Source: DUAG01 sp046756865 (GTDB taxonomy: Bacteria > Nitrospirota > Nitrospiria > SBBL01 > JAADHI01). From it: DNA of 8,748 nucleotides. The stretch is from assembly GCA_046756865.1 (NCBI GenBank), contig JBHHXE010000093.1, positions 1 to 8,748 of the forward strand, in the 5' to 3' direction. The translations under genes were made by a program, and so were the position numbers. How positions within the stretch are numbered: position 1 is the first letter of the stretch; every line of letters starts with the position of its first letter. Positions 1-7,254 of this stretch are shown in pieces. The notes under the pieces are model-generated. The model did not search any database. It was not told where the DNA came from and was given only the letters and a program-made list of their open reading frames with translations.

Positions 1-540
1 TGGCGGTTTGATGGCTGCCCGCATGTCGGAGGCGGTCTTCAAGTGGTCGATACCGGCAAGACTCACATGGTTCACGCAACCGTTTGGACCGGGAAGCCGG
101 AGTCGATGGGCGTCTATTATCTCCGGTCCCTCGACGATGGAAGAAGCTGGGACGCACCTCGGCCTTTGGGCACATCCGGTGCGTGGCACAGTGATATTTC
201 CGGATCGGATGATGGAATGGTTGTGGCAATCTGGGACTCCTATCTCGATACAGAAAGAGAGGAGGGGGCCGGAACCGCTGTTTATCTCAGCACATCCTCC
301 GATAATGGAACCACCTGGACAGAGCCGGACCGCCTCTCAGCGAGAAGAACATCTGCCCATCATCCTCGTGTTATACAAGTGCCAGAAGGGTTCCGGATCT
401 TCTGGGTGGAGAAACAGAAAGAGACGGCGGATACAATGCATAGCCGGATGCTGACGGTTTCCAACGGGAAGATCACCATTGAAAGACGGGGAATACTTAA
501 AGGATTTAAAGATTGGATGGAAAACCTTTTTTCCTCCTGA
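1..540 (+). CDS. Sialidase-like BNR/Asp-box beta-propeller protein (5' truncated)
   Basis: This is the C-terminal 179 residues of a longer protein; the reading frame is open from base 1 (W-R-F-D-G-C-P-H-V-G-G-G-L-Q), so the start lies outside the window. The GTG at 43 is only an internal codon. Two Asp-boxes (S-x-D-x-G-x-[ST]-W) are visible, SLDDGRSW at residues 43-50 and SSDNGTTW at 99-106, each followed by a short strand-like segment. This spacing is typical of sialidase/neuraminidase-type beta-propellers. The segment GCPHVGGGL near the beginning resembles a motif seen in bacterial exo-alpha-sialidase-annotated proteins of unknown substrate. Asp-boxes mark the fold, not the activity, and the catalytic Arg triad and Tyr/Glu cannot be judged from a fragment. 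True sialidase activity is therefore doubtful. A 118-bp gap separates it from the TonB operon, and a functional link is unproven. Confidence 0.8.
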   Translation, partial: WRFDGCPHVGGGLQVVDTGKTHMVHATVWTGKPESMGVYYLRSLDDGRSWDAPRPLGTSGAWHSDISGSDDGMVVAIWDSYLDTEREEGAGTAVYLSTSSDNGTTWTEPDRLSARRTSAHHPRVIQVPEGFRIFWVEKQKETADTMHSRMLTVSNGKITIERRGILKGFKDWMENLFSS

Positions 541-658
541 AATCTCTGATAGGGCTTTTACTTTGTAAAATCATTCCCGGCCAGGAGGGAGTGACAATAT
601 AGGATGCGGAAATGACATTGAAAACCTTATTACCCTTTCTAAGCAAAATGGAGACACC
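541..658. other. Intergenic gap upstream of the TonB2-like operon
   Basis: This 118-bp non-coding spacer is the only gap longer than 100 bp before the six-gene cluster and is the logical place for its promoter. I see no good sigma70 pair: TTGAAA at 618-623 has no acceptable -10 at 17 bp (AAGCAA), and the AT-rich CAATATAGG around 595-603 has no matching -35. There is no recognisable Fur-box-like palindrome and no terminator for the sialidase-like gene. The cluster may therefore be read through from upstream or may use a promoter I cannot recognise. Confidence 0.5.
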
Positions 659-1438
659 ATGAATGGGGTTTTCATAAATACCCGACTCTTTCTTATCTGC
701 ATGTTTCTCGGCCTCTTGACGACGCAATTGTCTGCTGCCGATCTGCTCGATACTTCGATTCAGCTCAAAAAAGAAACCAACGAGGCTGCAATCGCGTCAC
801 AAGAAAAGATAGACCAATTGTCCGAAGAAACGGCTCGACTCCTTTCCGAATATCGGCAGGTAAACCGGGAGATAAAATCGCTTCATATTTATAACGATCA
901 GCTTCGGAGACTGATCACATCGCAAGAGGAAGAAATGCGCTCACTCCATAAGCAGTTGAGTGAGATAGAGGTGACGCATCGGGAGATTGTCCCCCTGACT
1001 TTGAGAATGGTAGAGGGCCTTGCCAGGTTTGTAGAACTCGATCTTCCCTTTTTAAAGGAAGAACGTCAAACCCGTATTGAAGCATTACAAGAAATGATGG
1101 ATCGGGCCTCCATCACCCTTGTCGAGAAATATCGCCGTGTGATGGAGGCGTATCTGGTCGAGACCGGGTATGGCCGCACGATCGAAGCCTATCGAGGTGA
1201 AATTGAACACGGCAAACAGCGCCGCATGGTCAATTTCCTCCGTCTCGGCCGTCTTTCCCTGATTTATTTAACACTCGATAATAAGGAGGGAGGCTACTGG
1301 GACCAGAAAGAGAGGGGATGGAAAGCGCTGCCGAGCAAATATCATACTTCAATTGTTCGTGGTATTCGTATTGCGAGAAAAGAGGCAGCCCCCGATCTTT
1401 TGAAGCTGCCAATCGTTGCACCGGAGGAGATTAAATGA
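659..1438 (+). CDS. DUF3450 family periplasmic coiled-coil protein of TonB2-type operon
   Basis: This 259-aa exported protein has a signal peptide at residues 1-27 (hydrophobic core FLICMFLGLLTTQL, probable cleavage after SAA). A long helical, Glu/Gln-rich coiled-coil region follows at about 28-110, then a conserved C-terminal part. The pattern matches DUF3450: E-x-x-R-L-L-x-E-Y-R-Q-V, Y-N-D-Q-L-R-R-L, H-R-E-I-V-P-L-T-L-R-M, L-D-L-P-F-L-x-E-E-R, YGRTIEAYRGE, F-L-R-L-G-R-L-S-L-I-Y-L-T-L-D, E-G-G-Y-W-D and a closing RIARKEAAPDLL-LP. The length is normal for the family. The family regularly occupies the first position in TtpC-ExbB-ExbD-TonB-TPR clusters. It probably acts in the periplasm with the TtpC extension, but its biochemical role is not established. 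The ATG at 659 has GGAGA just upstream, and the stop overlaps the next start by four bases (ATGA). Confidence 0.93.
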   Translation: MNGVFINTRLFLICMFLGLLTTQLSAADLLDTSIQLKKETNEAAIASQEKIDQLSEETARLLSEYRQVNREIKSLHIYNDQLRRLITSQEEEMRSLHKQLSEIEVTHREIVPLTLRMVEGLARFVELDLPFLKEERQTRIEALQEMMDRASITLVEKYRRVMEAYLVETGYGRTIEAYRGEIEHGKQRRMVNFLRLGRLSLIYLTLDNKEGGYWDQKERGWKALPSKYHTSIVRGIRIARKEAAPDLLKLPIVAPEEIK

Positions 1439-2826
1439 AAATCATCCTTCCTATACGGCTGCTCATCATAGTACTCCATATTGCGCTCCTTCCCCTTGAT
1501 CTGGTTTCCGCCGAGCCGGTGAACACGCTTGATGATTTGCTGAGTCAGATACGGGAAGACCATCACCGATCAAATCAAGAAAATAAGGCGCGGGAAGCCC
1601 GTTTTATAACAGATAAGGGTAAGCAGAAAAACCTTCTAGAAAGAGCCAAAGAATCCCTGGCTGCTGAAGAGCAACAAAGCAAAACGCTTAAGAAAAGCTT
1701 CGATGAAAATGAGCTTAGACTTTCAGCAATGGAGACCGACCTTAAGAAGCGGACAGGTTCTTTAGGAGAACTCTTTGGGATTGTCCGACAAAATGCGAGA
1801 GAGTCCGAGGGTCTGCTCAGCAGCTCACTGGTTTCTGCCCAATTAAAAGGACGTTCAGATCCATTGAAAGAACTCTCTCAAAGCAAGGCGCTCCCATCGA
1901 TTGGCGAGCTGGAAGATCTCTGGCTTGTTTTGCTGGAAGAGATGACCGAATCGGGCAAGGTTGTCAAGTTCCCTGCGGCAGTCACAACAACAGATGGAGA
2001 AGAGGAAGAACGTCTCGTGACTCGAATCGGTCTCTTTACCGCTATTTCAGCTGGGAAGTATCTGCGACACTTCCCAGAAACAGGCAAGCTGGTGGAGCTG
2101 GGTCGTCAACCGAGCAGTCGTTTTCTGAAGATGGCCAGGGCGTTGGAGGAAGCCAAGAGTGGGCTCCTTCCAATGGCAGTTGATCCTTCACGTGGGGCGA
2201 CTCTCGCTCTCCTCGTCAAATCGCCCGGATATCTTGAACGGATACGGCAGGGAGGGATGATCGGCTATTTTATTCTTGCCCTTGGAGGTATCGCACTCAC
2301 CGTCGTTGCAGAACGTTTTCTCTATCTCAGCTTTGTTGAGAGGAAGATCTTCAGACAAACAAAAGATGACGAACCAAAGGGAAACAATGCCTTGGGAAGA
2401 ATCATGATCGTCTATACAGAAAACCCTGAACAGGAGACCGAAACCCTCAGCCATAAACTGGGTGAAGCGATCCTGAAAGAGACGCCTCAACTTGAACGCG
2501 GACTTACGATGATTGCAGTATTTGCCGCCGTCGCGCCACTCTTGGGGCTTCTTGGTACTGTAACCGGAATGATCGAAACCTTCCAGTCGATCACCCTCTT
2601 CGGAACAGGAGACCCTAAACTGATGTCAGGCGGCATTTCACAAGCGCTCATAACAACTGAACTTGGCCTGATCGTGGCGATACCGATCGTACTTTTGCAT
2701 AGCCTGCTGACCGGAAAGAGCAATCGCTTGATTCAGATACTGGATGAACAGAGTGCAGGGATGGTGGCAACGCTTTCGGAGAAACAGGATGGGATTCATC
2801 GGACTGCGATGGAATTAAACGATTAA
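1435..2826 (+). CDS. ttpC: TtpC-type MotA/TolQ/ExbB proton channel protein with periplasmic N-terminal extension
   Basis: This 463-aa protein is about twice the length of a simple ExbB. A signal sequence (residues 1-26, ending VSA) leads into a charged coiled-coil periplasmic region (about 30-130) and a mixed region to about 270. The MotA/TolQ/ExbB domain follows, with TM1 at about 274-298 (IGYFILALGGIALTVVAERF), TM2 at about 357-381 and TM3 at about 404-430. The family signature GLLGTVTGMIETF lies at 371-383, followed by GGISQALITTELGL. This architecture matches TtpC, the extra inner-membrane component required by the Vibrio TonB2 system, where it works with ExbB2-ExbD2. It probably helps convert the proton gradient into TonB movement and reaches into the periplasm. 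GGAGGA at 1423-1428 sits six bases before the ATG, which overlaps the DUF3450 stop and suggests translational coupling. Confidence 0.93.
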   Translation: MKIILPIRLLIIVLHIALLPLDLVSAEPVNTLDDLLSQIREDHHRSNQENKAREARFITDKGKQKNLLERAKESLAAEEQQSKTLKKSFDENELRLSAMETDLKKRTGSLGELFGIVRQNARESEGLLSSSLVSAQLKGRSDPLKELSQSKALPSIGELEDLWLVLLEEMTESGKVVKFPAAVTTTDGEEEERLVTRIGLFTAISAGKYLRHFPETGKLVELGRQPSSRFLKMARALEEAKSGLLPMAVDPSRGATLALLVKSPGYLERIRQGGMIGYFILALGGIALTVVAERFLYLSFVERKIFRQTKDDEPKGNNALGRIMIVYTENPEQETETLSHKLGEAILKETPQLERGLTMIAVFAAVAPLLGLLGTVTGMIETFQSITLFGTGDPKLMSGGISQALITTELGLIVAIPIVLLHSLLTGKSNRLIQILDEQSAGMVATLSEKQDGIHRTAMELND

Positions 2827-2837
2827 GGGTTCCAAGG

Positions 2838-3356
2838 ATGGGAGCGCTCTTTGAAGCGATAGAAGAAATTCGAGACTTTCTTGAGATGGGCGGGCCTGTC
2901 CTTTACGGCATCCTTTTTATCTCTCTTCTCCTCTGGATGCTAATTATAGAACGGTACTGGTTTATCTTTGTCACGCATCGTAGACATCGAAAACGGATCA
3001 TCTCAAAATGGCTGGAGAGAAAAGACCACCACTCCTGGCGAGCAAAGAAGATTCGGGAAGGAATGATCTCGGAAAATGCATCGGCCTTACAGAAATACCT
3101 TGTACTGATCAAGACATTGACTACCCTTCTGCCCCTACTGGGTCTCTTGGGAACCGTGGCAGGCATGATAGAGACGTTTGATGTCATGACCGTATTTGGA
3201 AAAGGTAATCCGCGTGGGATGGCGACCGGCATCTCAGAGGCGTTGGTTACCACGATGGCAGGGCTTGTGACTGCCTTGGCAGGATTTTATTTCAGCATGG
3301 ATTTGAAACATCGTGTAGAAATTGAGACGCAGAAGATAGGGGATAGGCTCAACTAA
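2838..3356 (+). CDS. exbB: ExbB-type MotA/TolQ/ExbB proton channel subunit (ExbB2-like)
   Basis: This 172-aa inner-membrane protein is short for ExbB but normal for ExbB2 of TtpC-containing operons. It has TM1 at about 20-37 followed by ERYWFI, and a cytoplasmic loop at about 45-90. TM2 is at about 93-112 with GLLGTVAGMIETFDVMTVFG (102-121), the channel-family signature. TM3 is at about 135-153 (ALVTTMAGLVTALAGFYF), with the conserved TT pair that lines the proton path in ExbB/TolQ proteins. It is expected to form the pentameric channel around ExbD and to energise TonB. The start has AAGGG at 2825-2829, eight bases upstream, and the N-terminus lines up with family members that begin shortly before F-L-E-x-G-G-P. 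It lies 11 nt after ttpC and 2 nt before exbD. Confidence 0.95.
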   Translation: MGALFEAIEEIRDFLEMGGPVLYGILFISLLLWMLIIERYWFIFVTHRRHRKRIISKWLERKDHHSWRAKKIREGMISENASALQKYLVLIKTLTTLLPLLGLLGTVAGMIETFDVMTVFGKGNPRGMATGISEALVTTMAGLVTALAGFYFSMDLKHRVEIETQKIGDRLN

Positions 3357-3358
3357 AG

Positions 3359-3772
3359 ATGAGACAGAGACATACCCGACCCAAAGGGTCAATAACCGAA
3401 CTGAATCTTACCCCGTTAATTGATATGGTCTTTATCTTGTTAATCTTTTTCATTGTCACGTCCTCATTTGTCAAAGAAGCCGGGATTGATGTCAGTCGCC
3501 CCTCCGCTCAGTCTGCCAAACGGAAAGAGAGAGGCAATATCCTGATCGCGATCTCGGAATCAGGTGGAATCTGGATGGATCGACGGAAAATTGATATCCG
3601 CCGCGTTCGGTCCAATGTTGAAAAGATGCACGCAGAAAATCCGGAAGGCGCAGTTATCATCCTTGCTGACAAGGATTCAAAAACGGGCTTGCTTATTCAG
3701 GTAATGGACCAGGCAAGGCTGGCGGGTGTCTCCAATGTCTCGGTCGCCGCGAAGCAGGATCAAGTAAAATGA
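3359..3772 (+). CDS. exbD: ExbD/TolR family biopolymer transport protein
   Basis: This 137-aa single-pass inner-membrane protein has a short basic cytoplasmic N-terminus, then the family hallmark LNLTPLIDMVFILLIFF with one transmembrane helix at about 20-37. Asp22 corresponds to the essential proton-carrying aspartate of ExbD/TolR. The periplasmic domain (about 45-137) ends in the usual alternating strand/helix pattern (GAVIILADKDSKTGLLIQVM, then A-x-x-A-G-V-S-N-V-S-V-A). It pairs with the preceding ExbB and the TtpC protein to drive TonB. Translation probably depends on coupling to exbB, whose stop is 2 nt upstream, because the nearest purine-rich site (GGGGA, 3339-3343) is about 15 nt from the ATG. 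The stop overlaps tonB by ATGA. Confidence 0.96.
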   Translation: MRQRHTRPKGSITELNLTPLIDMVFILLIFFIVTSSFVKEAGIDVSRPSAQSAKRKERGNILIAISESGGIWMDRRKIDIRRVRSNVEKMHAENPEGAVIILADKDSKTGLLIQVMDQARLAGVSNVSVAAKQDQVK

Positions 3773-4527
3773 GACGATTCCTTCCAACCTTTATAATATC
3801 GCTTCTGATCAATCTCTTTTTGTTCCTCATCATGAAAGAGATGGTGACCGCCGACAACAATCGTTTCAAAGAGAGCAATGAGGATCAAGCAATCGAGTTT
3901 ATACGTTATGAGCATCCTGAAGAACTTTCAAAGGTAAAGACGCGTCTTCTACCAAAGAAACCACCTCCCCGAAAGGTGAGGCCCAAGATCAAGCCAAAGC
4001 TTCCAAAACGGAAGCTTGTCGTTCGGAAAAAACCGAAGATAGACAGAATGCCGATACCTATTCCTACGATGGAGCGACCGCCAGAGGTGAAGGGCCAACC
4101 ATTTCTAGGTAAATTTCTCCCAGAAAAGGTTAAAGAAAAAATCGTTCAGAACTTTATAGAACCGGAAGTCATCCCGGTAAGGACCGAGATAAAACCTGTA
4201 GTAGATGCACCACCTGTTGCGGAACTGGTGAATACAGAGGAGATCCCACTGGAAACAAACGTGATCCCCTTTGTCAGGGTTTCTCCACGTTATCCACGCA
4301 GGGCACTTAAGTCTCAAACGGTAGGGGTCGTAGTAATTGAATTTACGATTAGCCCTGATGGTTCAGTATTAGATCCTCTGATCGTCAAGTCAGAACCGAG
4401 GAAGGTGTTTGATCGTGCAGTACTCCGTGCGCTTAAGAAGTGGAAATTTAAACCCAAATTTCAGAATGGGAAACCGGTGAAACGGCGTGCACGCCAGGAG
4501 TTTACCTTTTCTTTAAAAGAGGGATAG
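3769..4527 (+). CDS. tonB: Energy transducer TonB
   Basis: This 252-aa protein has the classical TonB order. An N-terminal anchor helix lies at about 7-23 (FIISLLINLFLFLIM). A Pro/Lys/Arg-rich periplasm-spanning stretch covers about 60-105 (KKPPPRKVRPKIKPKLPKRK), followed by a second Pro-rich linker to about 165. The C-terminal TonB domain lies at about 168-252, containing the SPRYP motif (172-176), VVVIEFTISPDGSV and VFDRAVLRALKKWKFKP. This domain contacts the TonB box of outer-membrane receptors and transmits proton-motive force for uptake of iron complexes, cobalamin or other metals. The anchor lacks the histidine that is important in E. coli TonB. ATG 3769 has AGGA at 3756-3759 and overlaps the exbD stop. 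Confidence 0.95.
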   Translation: MRRFLPTFIISLLINLFLFLIMKEMVTADNNRFKESNEDQAIEFIRYEHPEELSKVKTRLLPKKPPPRKVRPKIKPKLPKRKLVVRKKPKIDRMPIPIPTMERPPEVKGQPFLGKFLPEKVKEKIVQNFIEPEVIPVRTEIKPVVDAPPVAELVNTEEIPLETNVIPFVRVSPRYPRRALKSQTVGVVVIEFTISPDGSVLDPLIVKSEPRKVFDRAVLRALKKWKFKPKFQNGKPVKRRARQEFTFSLKEG

Positions 4528-4533
4528 AGTGAG

Positions 4534-5784
4534 ATGAAAAGACTTGTACTACTCTTAATCTTATCGATCCTCCCCGGAGGGGGAGTCCTGCATACTGAAA
4601 GATCAGCGCTGGCTGGTACTGTGACAGATAATCAGGGTGAGCCAGAGCAAATGAAGGAAGGATATCTATCTGAGCAGACCTATAAAGCACTGGAAGCAAT
4701 TCATAAACTGATGGACGAGATGAAATTAAATGAGGCACTTGATCAGATCAATCGATTGCTGCCCTCCCTCCACGAAAACCCCTATGCGTCTGTGCTCGTT
4801 CATCAAACGCGGGGCTATCTTTATGTCAACATGGAGAGATATAAAAAAGCGATTCCTTCTTTTGAAAAGGTACTTGCCTTGAACTCCCTCTCAGAAGAGC
4901 AAACTGAGCGTACCCGTTACGATCTTGCCCAACTCTATATGTCAACAGAACAGCATGCGAAGGGGGTTGAGACCATTGAAATCTGGCTTCGCCAGACAAT
5001 GAATCCGCCGCCAGATGCGCATGTCTTGGCGGCAAACGCTTATTTCCACTTGGAGAGATTTCGGAAGGCCATACCCCACTTGCGGCGGGCCATCGCCGAT
5101 GCTGCGTCGCCAAAGGAAGAATGGTATCAACTCCTCCTCGCCAACTATCACGAATTATCCGAAGAAAGAGAGATGGCCAAGGTATTGGAAGAGATCATCC
5201 GTCATTTCCCAGAAGAACCAACCTATTGGAAACAGTTGTCTGTAATCTATATGGCGCTGGATGAAGTGCCGGAGGCGTTAGCCACGCTGGAACTCGCCCA
5301 TACAAAGGATCTGCTTGAAGAGGAAGAGATTATCAGCCTTGCCAAGCTCTACCTTTATCTGGATATCCCTTATAAAGCGGGACTTTTATTGGAAGCAGAG
5401 ATGAAGGATGGGAGCGTTAAGGCGACCGAGGAAAACTGGAAACTCTTGTCGGACACCTGGCTCCAGGCAAAAGAGCTCGATCTAGCTCTCACGCCATTAC
5501 AGAATGCTGCGGACCTATCAAATGATGGGCAGTTAGATCTACAACGTGGCGAGATGCTGGTTAATTTAGGAAGATGGGAAGAGGCAATCATGGCACTGGA
5601 AGCAGGGCTTTCGAAGGGAGAGAATCAAGGCCGAATCCATATCCTGCTTGGAATTTCCCATTTTGAAAACGGGGAACTGGCAGAATCACTCTCTTCATTT
5701 CATCTCGCTGCAAACGATATCAAAACAGGCCGATCAGCAGAGCAATGGATGCAGCACGTTCAAACCGAGATCAAAATGCAGTAA
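4534..5784 (+). CDS. Exported tetratricopeptide repeat (TPR) protein of TonB2-type operon
   Basis: This 416-aa protein has a signal peptide at residues 1-27 (KRLVLLLILSILPGGGVL, cleavage near ALA). The rest is a nearly continuous array of 34-residue helical TPR units from about residue 60 to 405. Good examples are A-x-x-x-x-x-R-G-Y-L-Y-V-N-M-E-R-Y-K-K-A-I-x-x-F-E-K-V-L (about 90-116), L-A-A-N-A-Y-F-H-L-E-R-F-R-K-A-I-P-H-L-R-R-A-I, L-Q-R-G-E-M-L-V-N-L-G-R-W-E-E-A-I and L-L-G-I-S-H-F-E-N-G-E-L-A-E-S-L. TPR arrays are protein-interaction scaffolds. A TPR gene after tonB2 is a recurring feature of these clusters, so a periplasmic partner role in the TonB complex or with its receptor is likely. 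Its exact ligand is unknown. It starts 6 nt after tonB with a purine-rich GAGTGAG directly before the ATG. Confidence 0.9.
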   Translation: MKRLVLLLILSILPGGGVLHTERSALAGTVTDNQGEPEQMKEGYLSEQTYKALEAIHKLMDEMKLNEALDQINRLLPSLHENPYASVLVHQTRGYLYVNMERYKKAIPSFEKVLALNSLSEEQTERTRYDLAQLYMSTEQHAKGVETIEIWLRQTMNPPPDAHVLAANAYFHLERFRKAIPHLRRAIADAASPKEEWYQLLLANYHELSEEREMAKVLEEIIRHFPEEPTYWKQLSVIYMALDEVPEALATLELAHTKDLLEEEEIISLAKLYLYLDIPYKAGLLLEAEMKDGSVKATEENWKLLSDTWLQAKELDLALTPLQNAADLSNDGQLDLQRGEMLVNLGRWEEAIMALEAGLSKGENQGRIHILLGISHFENGELAESLSSFHLAANDIKTGRSAEQWMQHVQTEIKMQ

Positions 5785-5840
5785 GGAGCGCTTGTCGATC
5801 AATCCTAAAGAGATCAAAAAACTGAAGGATAACAGATATT

Positions 5841-6458
5841 TTGTTTCGGAATAGACTGAAAAATGAAATCAAACAAAATAAGGAGCAGACTATCAATTTT
5901 CTGATACAGTCTCTAGCGGTCTGCTCTCTTTTCTTTCTGAGCATGCTATTTGGAGCGGGCTGCACAGAACAAAAGGAATCGAAAGAAGGAGAAACCGGAA
6001 ACCACTCTCTCAAAAAAGGAGTGGCAGTCGGGAACCTTGCGCCTGATTTTAAAATCAATAATCTAAAAGGGGGATCATCTGCCCTTTCTGACTACAGAGG
6101 GAAGGTTGTTCTGGTCAATTTTTGGGCCACTTGGTGTGAGCCATGTCGCGATGAGATGCCCTCAATGGAGTTGCTCTATCAGAGTCATTCTCAAGATGAT
6201 TTCGAAATTCTGGCGCTGTCAATCGATAGCGGAAATCATGCTTCGGTCAAGGCTTTTGTGGAGGATTTTAGTTTTACGTTTCCAATCTTGCTCGATAGTA
6301 AATTAGAGGTCAATGATCGCTACCAGGTCAGAGTCCTTCCGACCAGCATCCTGATCGACAAAAAAGGGCTGGTTGCAGATCGCTTTTTGGGTGGCAAAGA
6401 TTGGAACAGCCAAGATACAAGGAGTGTTGTTGCAAAATTGGTTGAGGCAGGCAGATAA
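5841..6458 (+). CDS. TlpA/ResA-family periplasmic thiol-disulfide oxidoreductase, putative lipoprotein
   Basis: This 205-aa protein has a redoxin/TlpA thioredoxin fold at about 65-203. The redox motif is WCEPC, with cysteines at residues 99 and 102 in NFWATWCEPCRDEMP. The cis-proline is Pro167 in VLPTS, followed by ILIDKKG, as in TlpA, ResA and CcmG. The N-terminus has a hydrophobic segment (about 20-40) ending in FGAGC, which fits a lipobox with Cys41 as the lipidated residue. It is expected to be a membrane-anchored, periplasm-facing thiol reductase for apocytochrome c haem-site cysteines or copper-site cysteines. Reduction would come from the CcdA encoded next. The start is uncertain: TTG at 5841 is the best in-frame choice, with GAAGGA at 5824-5829 eleven bases upstream, while the ATG at 5943 would remove the signal. 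It lies 56 nt after the TPR gene with no terminator, so cotranscription is possible. Confidence 0.9.
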   Translation: MFRNRLKNEIKQNKEQTINFLIQSLAVCSLFFLSMLFGAGCTEQKESKEGETGNHSLKKGVAVGNLAPDFKINNLKGGSSALSDYRGKVVLVNFWATWCEPCRDEMPSMELLYQSHSQDDFEILALSIDSGNHASVKAFVEDFSFTFPILLDSKLEVNDRYQVRVLPTSILIDKKGLVADRFLGGKDWNSQDTRSVVAKLVEAGR

Positions 6459-6499
6459 TTTAACGGGCTACTGATAAGTTGTTATTAAAAAATATTATT

Positions 6500-6504
6500 G
6501 GAGG
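6500..6504 (+). promoter_or_regulatory. ccdA: Ribosome binding site deciding the ccdA start
   Basis: GGAGG lies five bases before ATG 6510. The upstream in-frame TTG at 6498 overlaps this site and is therefore not the start. Confidence 0.85.
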
Positions 6505-6509
6505 TTTGT

Positions 6510-7253
6510 ATGCAACAAACAGGAAATATTTCTTTTTTGATAGCTTTTTCGGCAGGGTTTTTCTCTTTTGTTTCCCCCTGCGTTTTGCCGGTCGTCCCTT
6601 CCTATATCTCTTATATTACCGGCCTCTCTCTTGATGAACTCACTTCACCGGAAGGGAAGGGGCGTGCCAGGGAGATCGCCATAAAGAATTCGCTCATGTT
6701 TATCCTCGGATTTTCATCGATCTTTATCTTATTAGGGGCGTCTGCAACCCTCCTTGGCCAGTTTTTTCTTTCAAACCAGGAAATCATCCGTCAGATTGGC
6801 GGTGTGATCATCGTCCTTTTTGGATTCTATATCATGGGGGTGTTCAAACTCTCTTTCTTGATGCGCGACAAACGGTTTCACTTTAAGAGTAAACCGGCGG
6901 GGTATGCCGGTTCATATCTCGTCGGGATCGCATTTGGTGCAGGCTGGACCCCTTGTGTTGGTCCCATCTTAGGCTCGATTCTCCTGTATGCAAGTACATC
7001 CGGTTCTGTCCTTACAGGGATTGAACTCCTCGCAGTCTACTCTTTTGGTTTAGGACTTCCGCTTTTTATATCCTCTTTCGGGGTGCAATCGTTTCTCATT
7101 TATTTTAAGAAGACAACACGCTATATGGGATGGATCAATGGCGTGAGCGGTGTATTCCTGGTTGTTGTGGGGGTTCTCATATTTTCAAATTCTTTAACGC
7201 GACTGACTTCGTTTTTTACACAAATCGGTTTCGGTTTGACAATAGGGCAATAA
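6510..7253 (+). CDS. ccdA: CcdA/DsbD-type cytochrome c biogenesis transmembrane protein
   Basis: This 247-aa polytopic inner-membrane protein has about six helices, at roughly 9-31, 62-84, 93-113, 135-160, 166-190 and 210-233. The two CcdA/DsbD signatures are present: FVSPCVLPVVPSYISY in the first helix (Cys24) and AFGAGWTPCVGPILGSIL in the fourth (Cys149). This cysteine pair takes electrons from cytoplasmic thioredoxin and passes them to periplasmic TlpA/ResA-like proteins. The length fits the short CcdA form without the DsbD periplasmic and thioredoxin domains. The upstream TlpA-like gene (51 nt away) is the obvious partner. The pair could serve cytochrome c maturation, copper-site assembly or the Cys-containing small proteins downstream. 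Confidence 0.95.
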   Translation: MQQTGNISFLIAFSAGFFSFVSPCVLPVVPSYISYITGLSLDELTSPEGKGRAREIAIKNSLMFILGFSSIFILLGASATLLGQFFLSNQEIIRQIGGVIIVLFGFYIMGVFKLSFLMRDKRFHFKSKPAGYAGSYLVGIAFGAGWTPCVGPILGSILLYASTSGSVLTGIELLAVYSFGLGLPLFISSFGVQSFLIYFKKTTRYMGWINGVSGVFLVVVGVLIFSNSLTRLTSFFTQIGFGLTIGQ

Positions 7254-7254
7254 G

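Noticed and set aside
8..454. Long alternative forward frame over the sialidase-like gene
   Set aside because: It overlaps the Asp-box-containing frame, has no recognisable motif and shows an unnatural composition; it is a shadow frame.
519..534. GGAAAA/TTTTCC inverted repeat at the end of the sialidase-like gene as a terminator
   Set aside because: The stem is six AT-rich pairs, lies inside the coding sequence, and is followed by CTCC, not a T-tract.
618..646. TTGAAA as a -35 box for the TonB operon
   Set aside because: The hexamer at 17-bp spacing (AAGCAA) is a poor -10 and no better alternative is nearby.
506..727. Reverse-strand frame spanning the gap before the DUF3450 gene
   Set aside because: It has no motif or ribosome site and overlaps the DUF3450 signal peptide coding region; most likely chance.
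2188..3253. Several reverse-strand open frames opposite ttpC and exbB
   Set aside because: They lie entirely opposite strongly supported membrane-protein genes, lack ribosome sites and show no family features.
4570..4585. CTCCCC/GGGGAG hairpin early in the TPR gene as a regulatory structure
   Set aside because: It encodes the proline-glycine part of the signal peptide and is short; codon content explains it without regulation.
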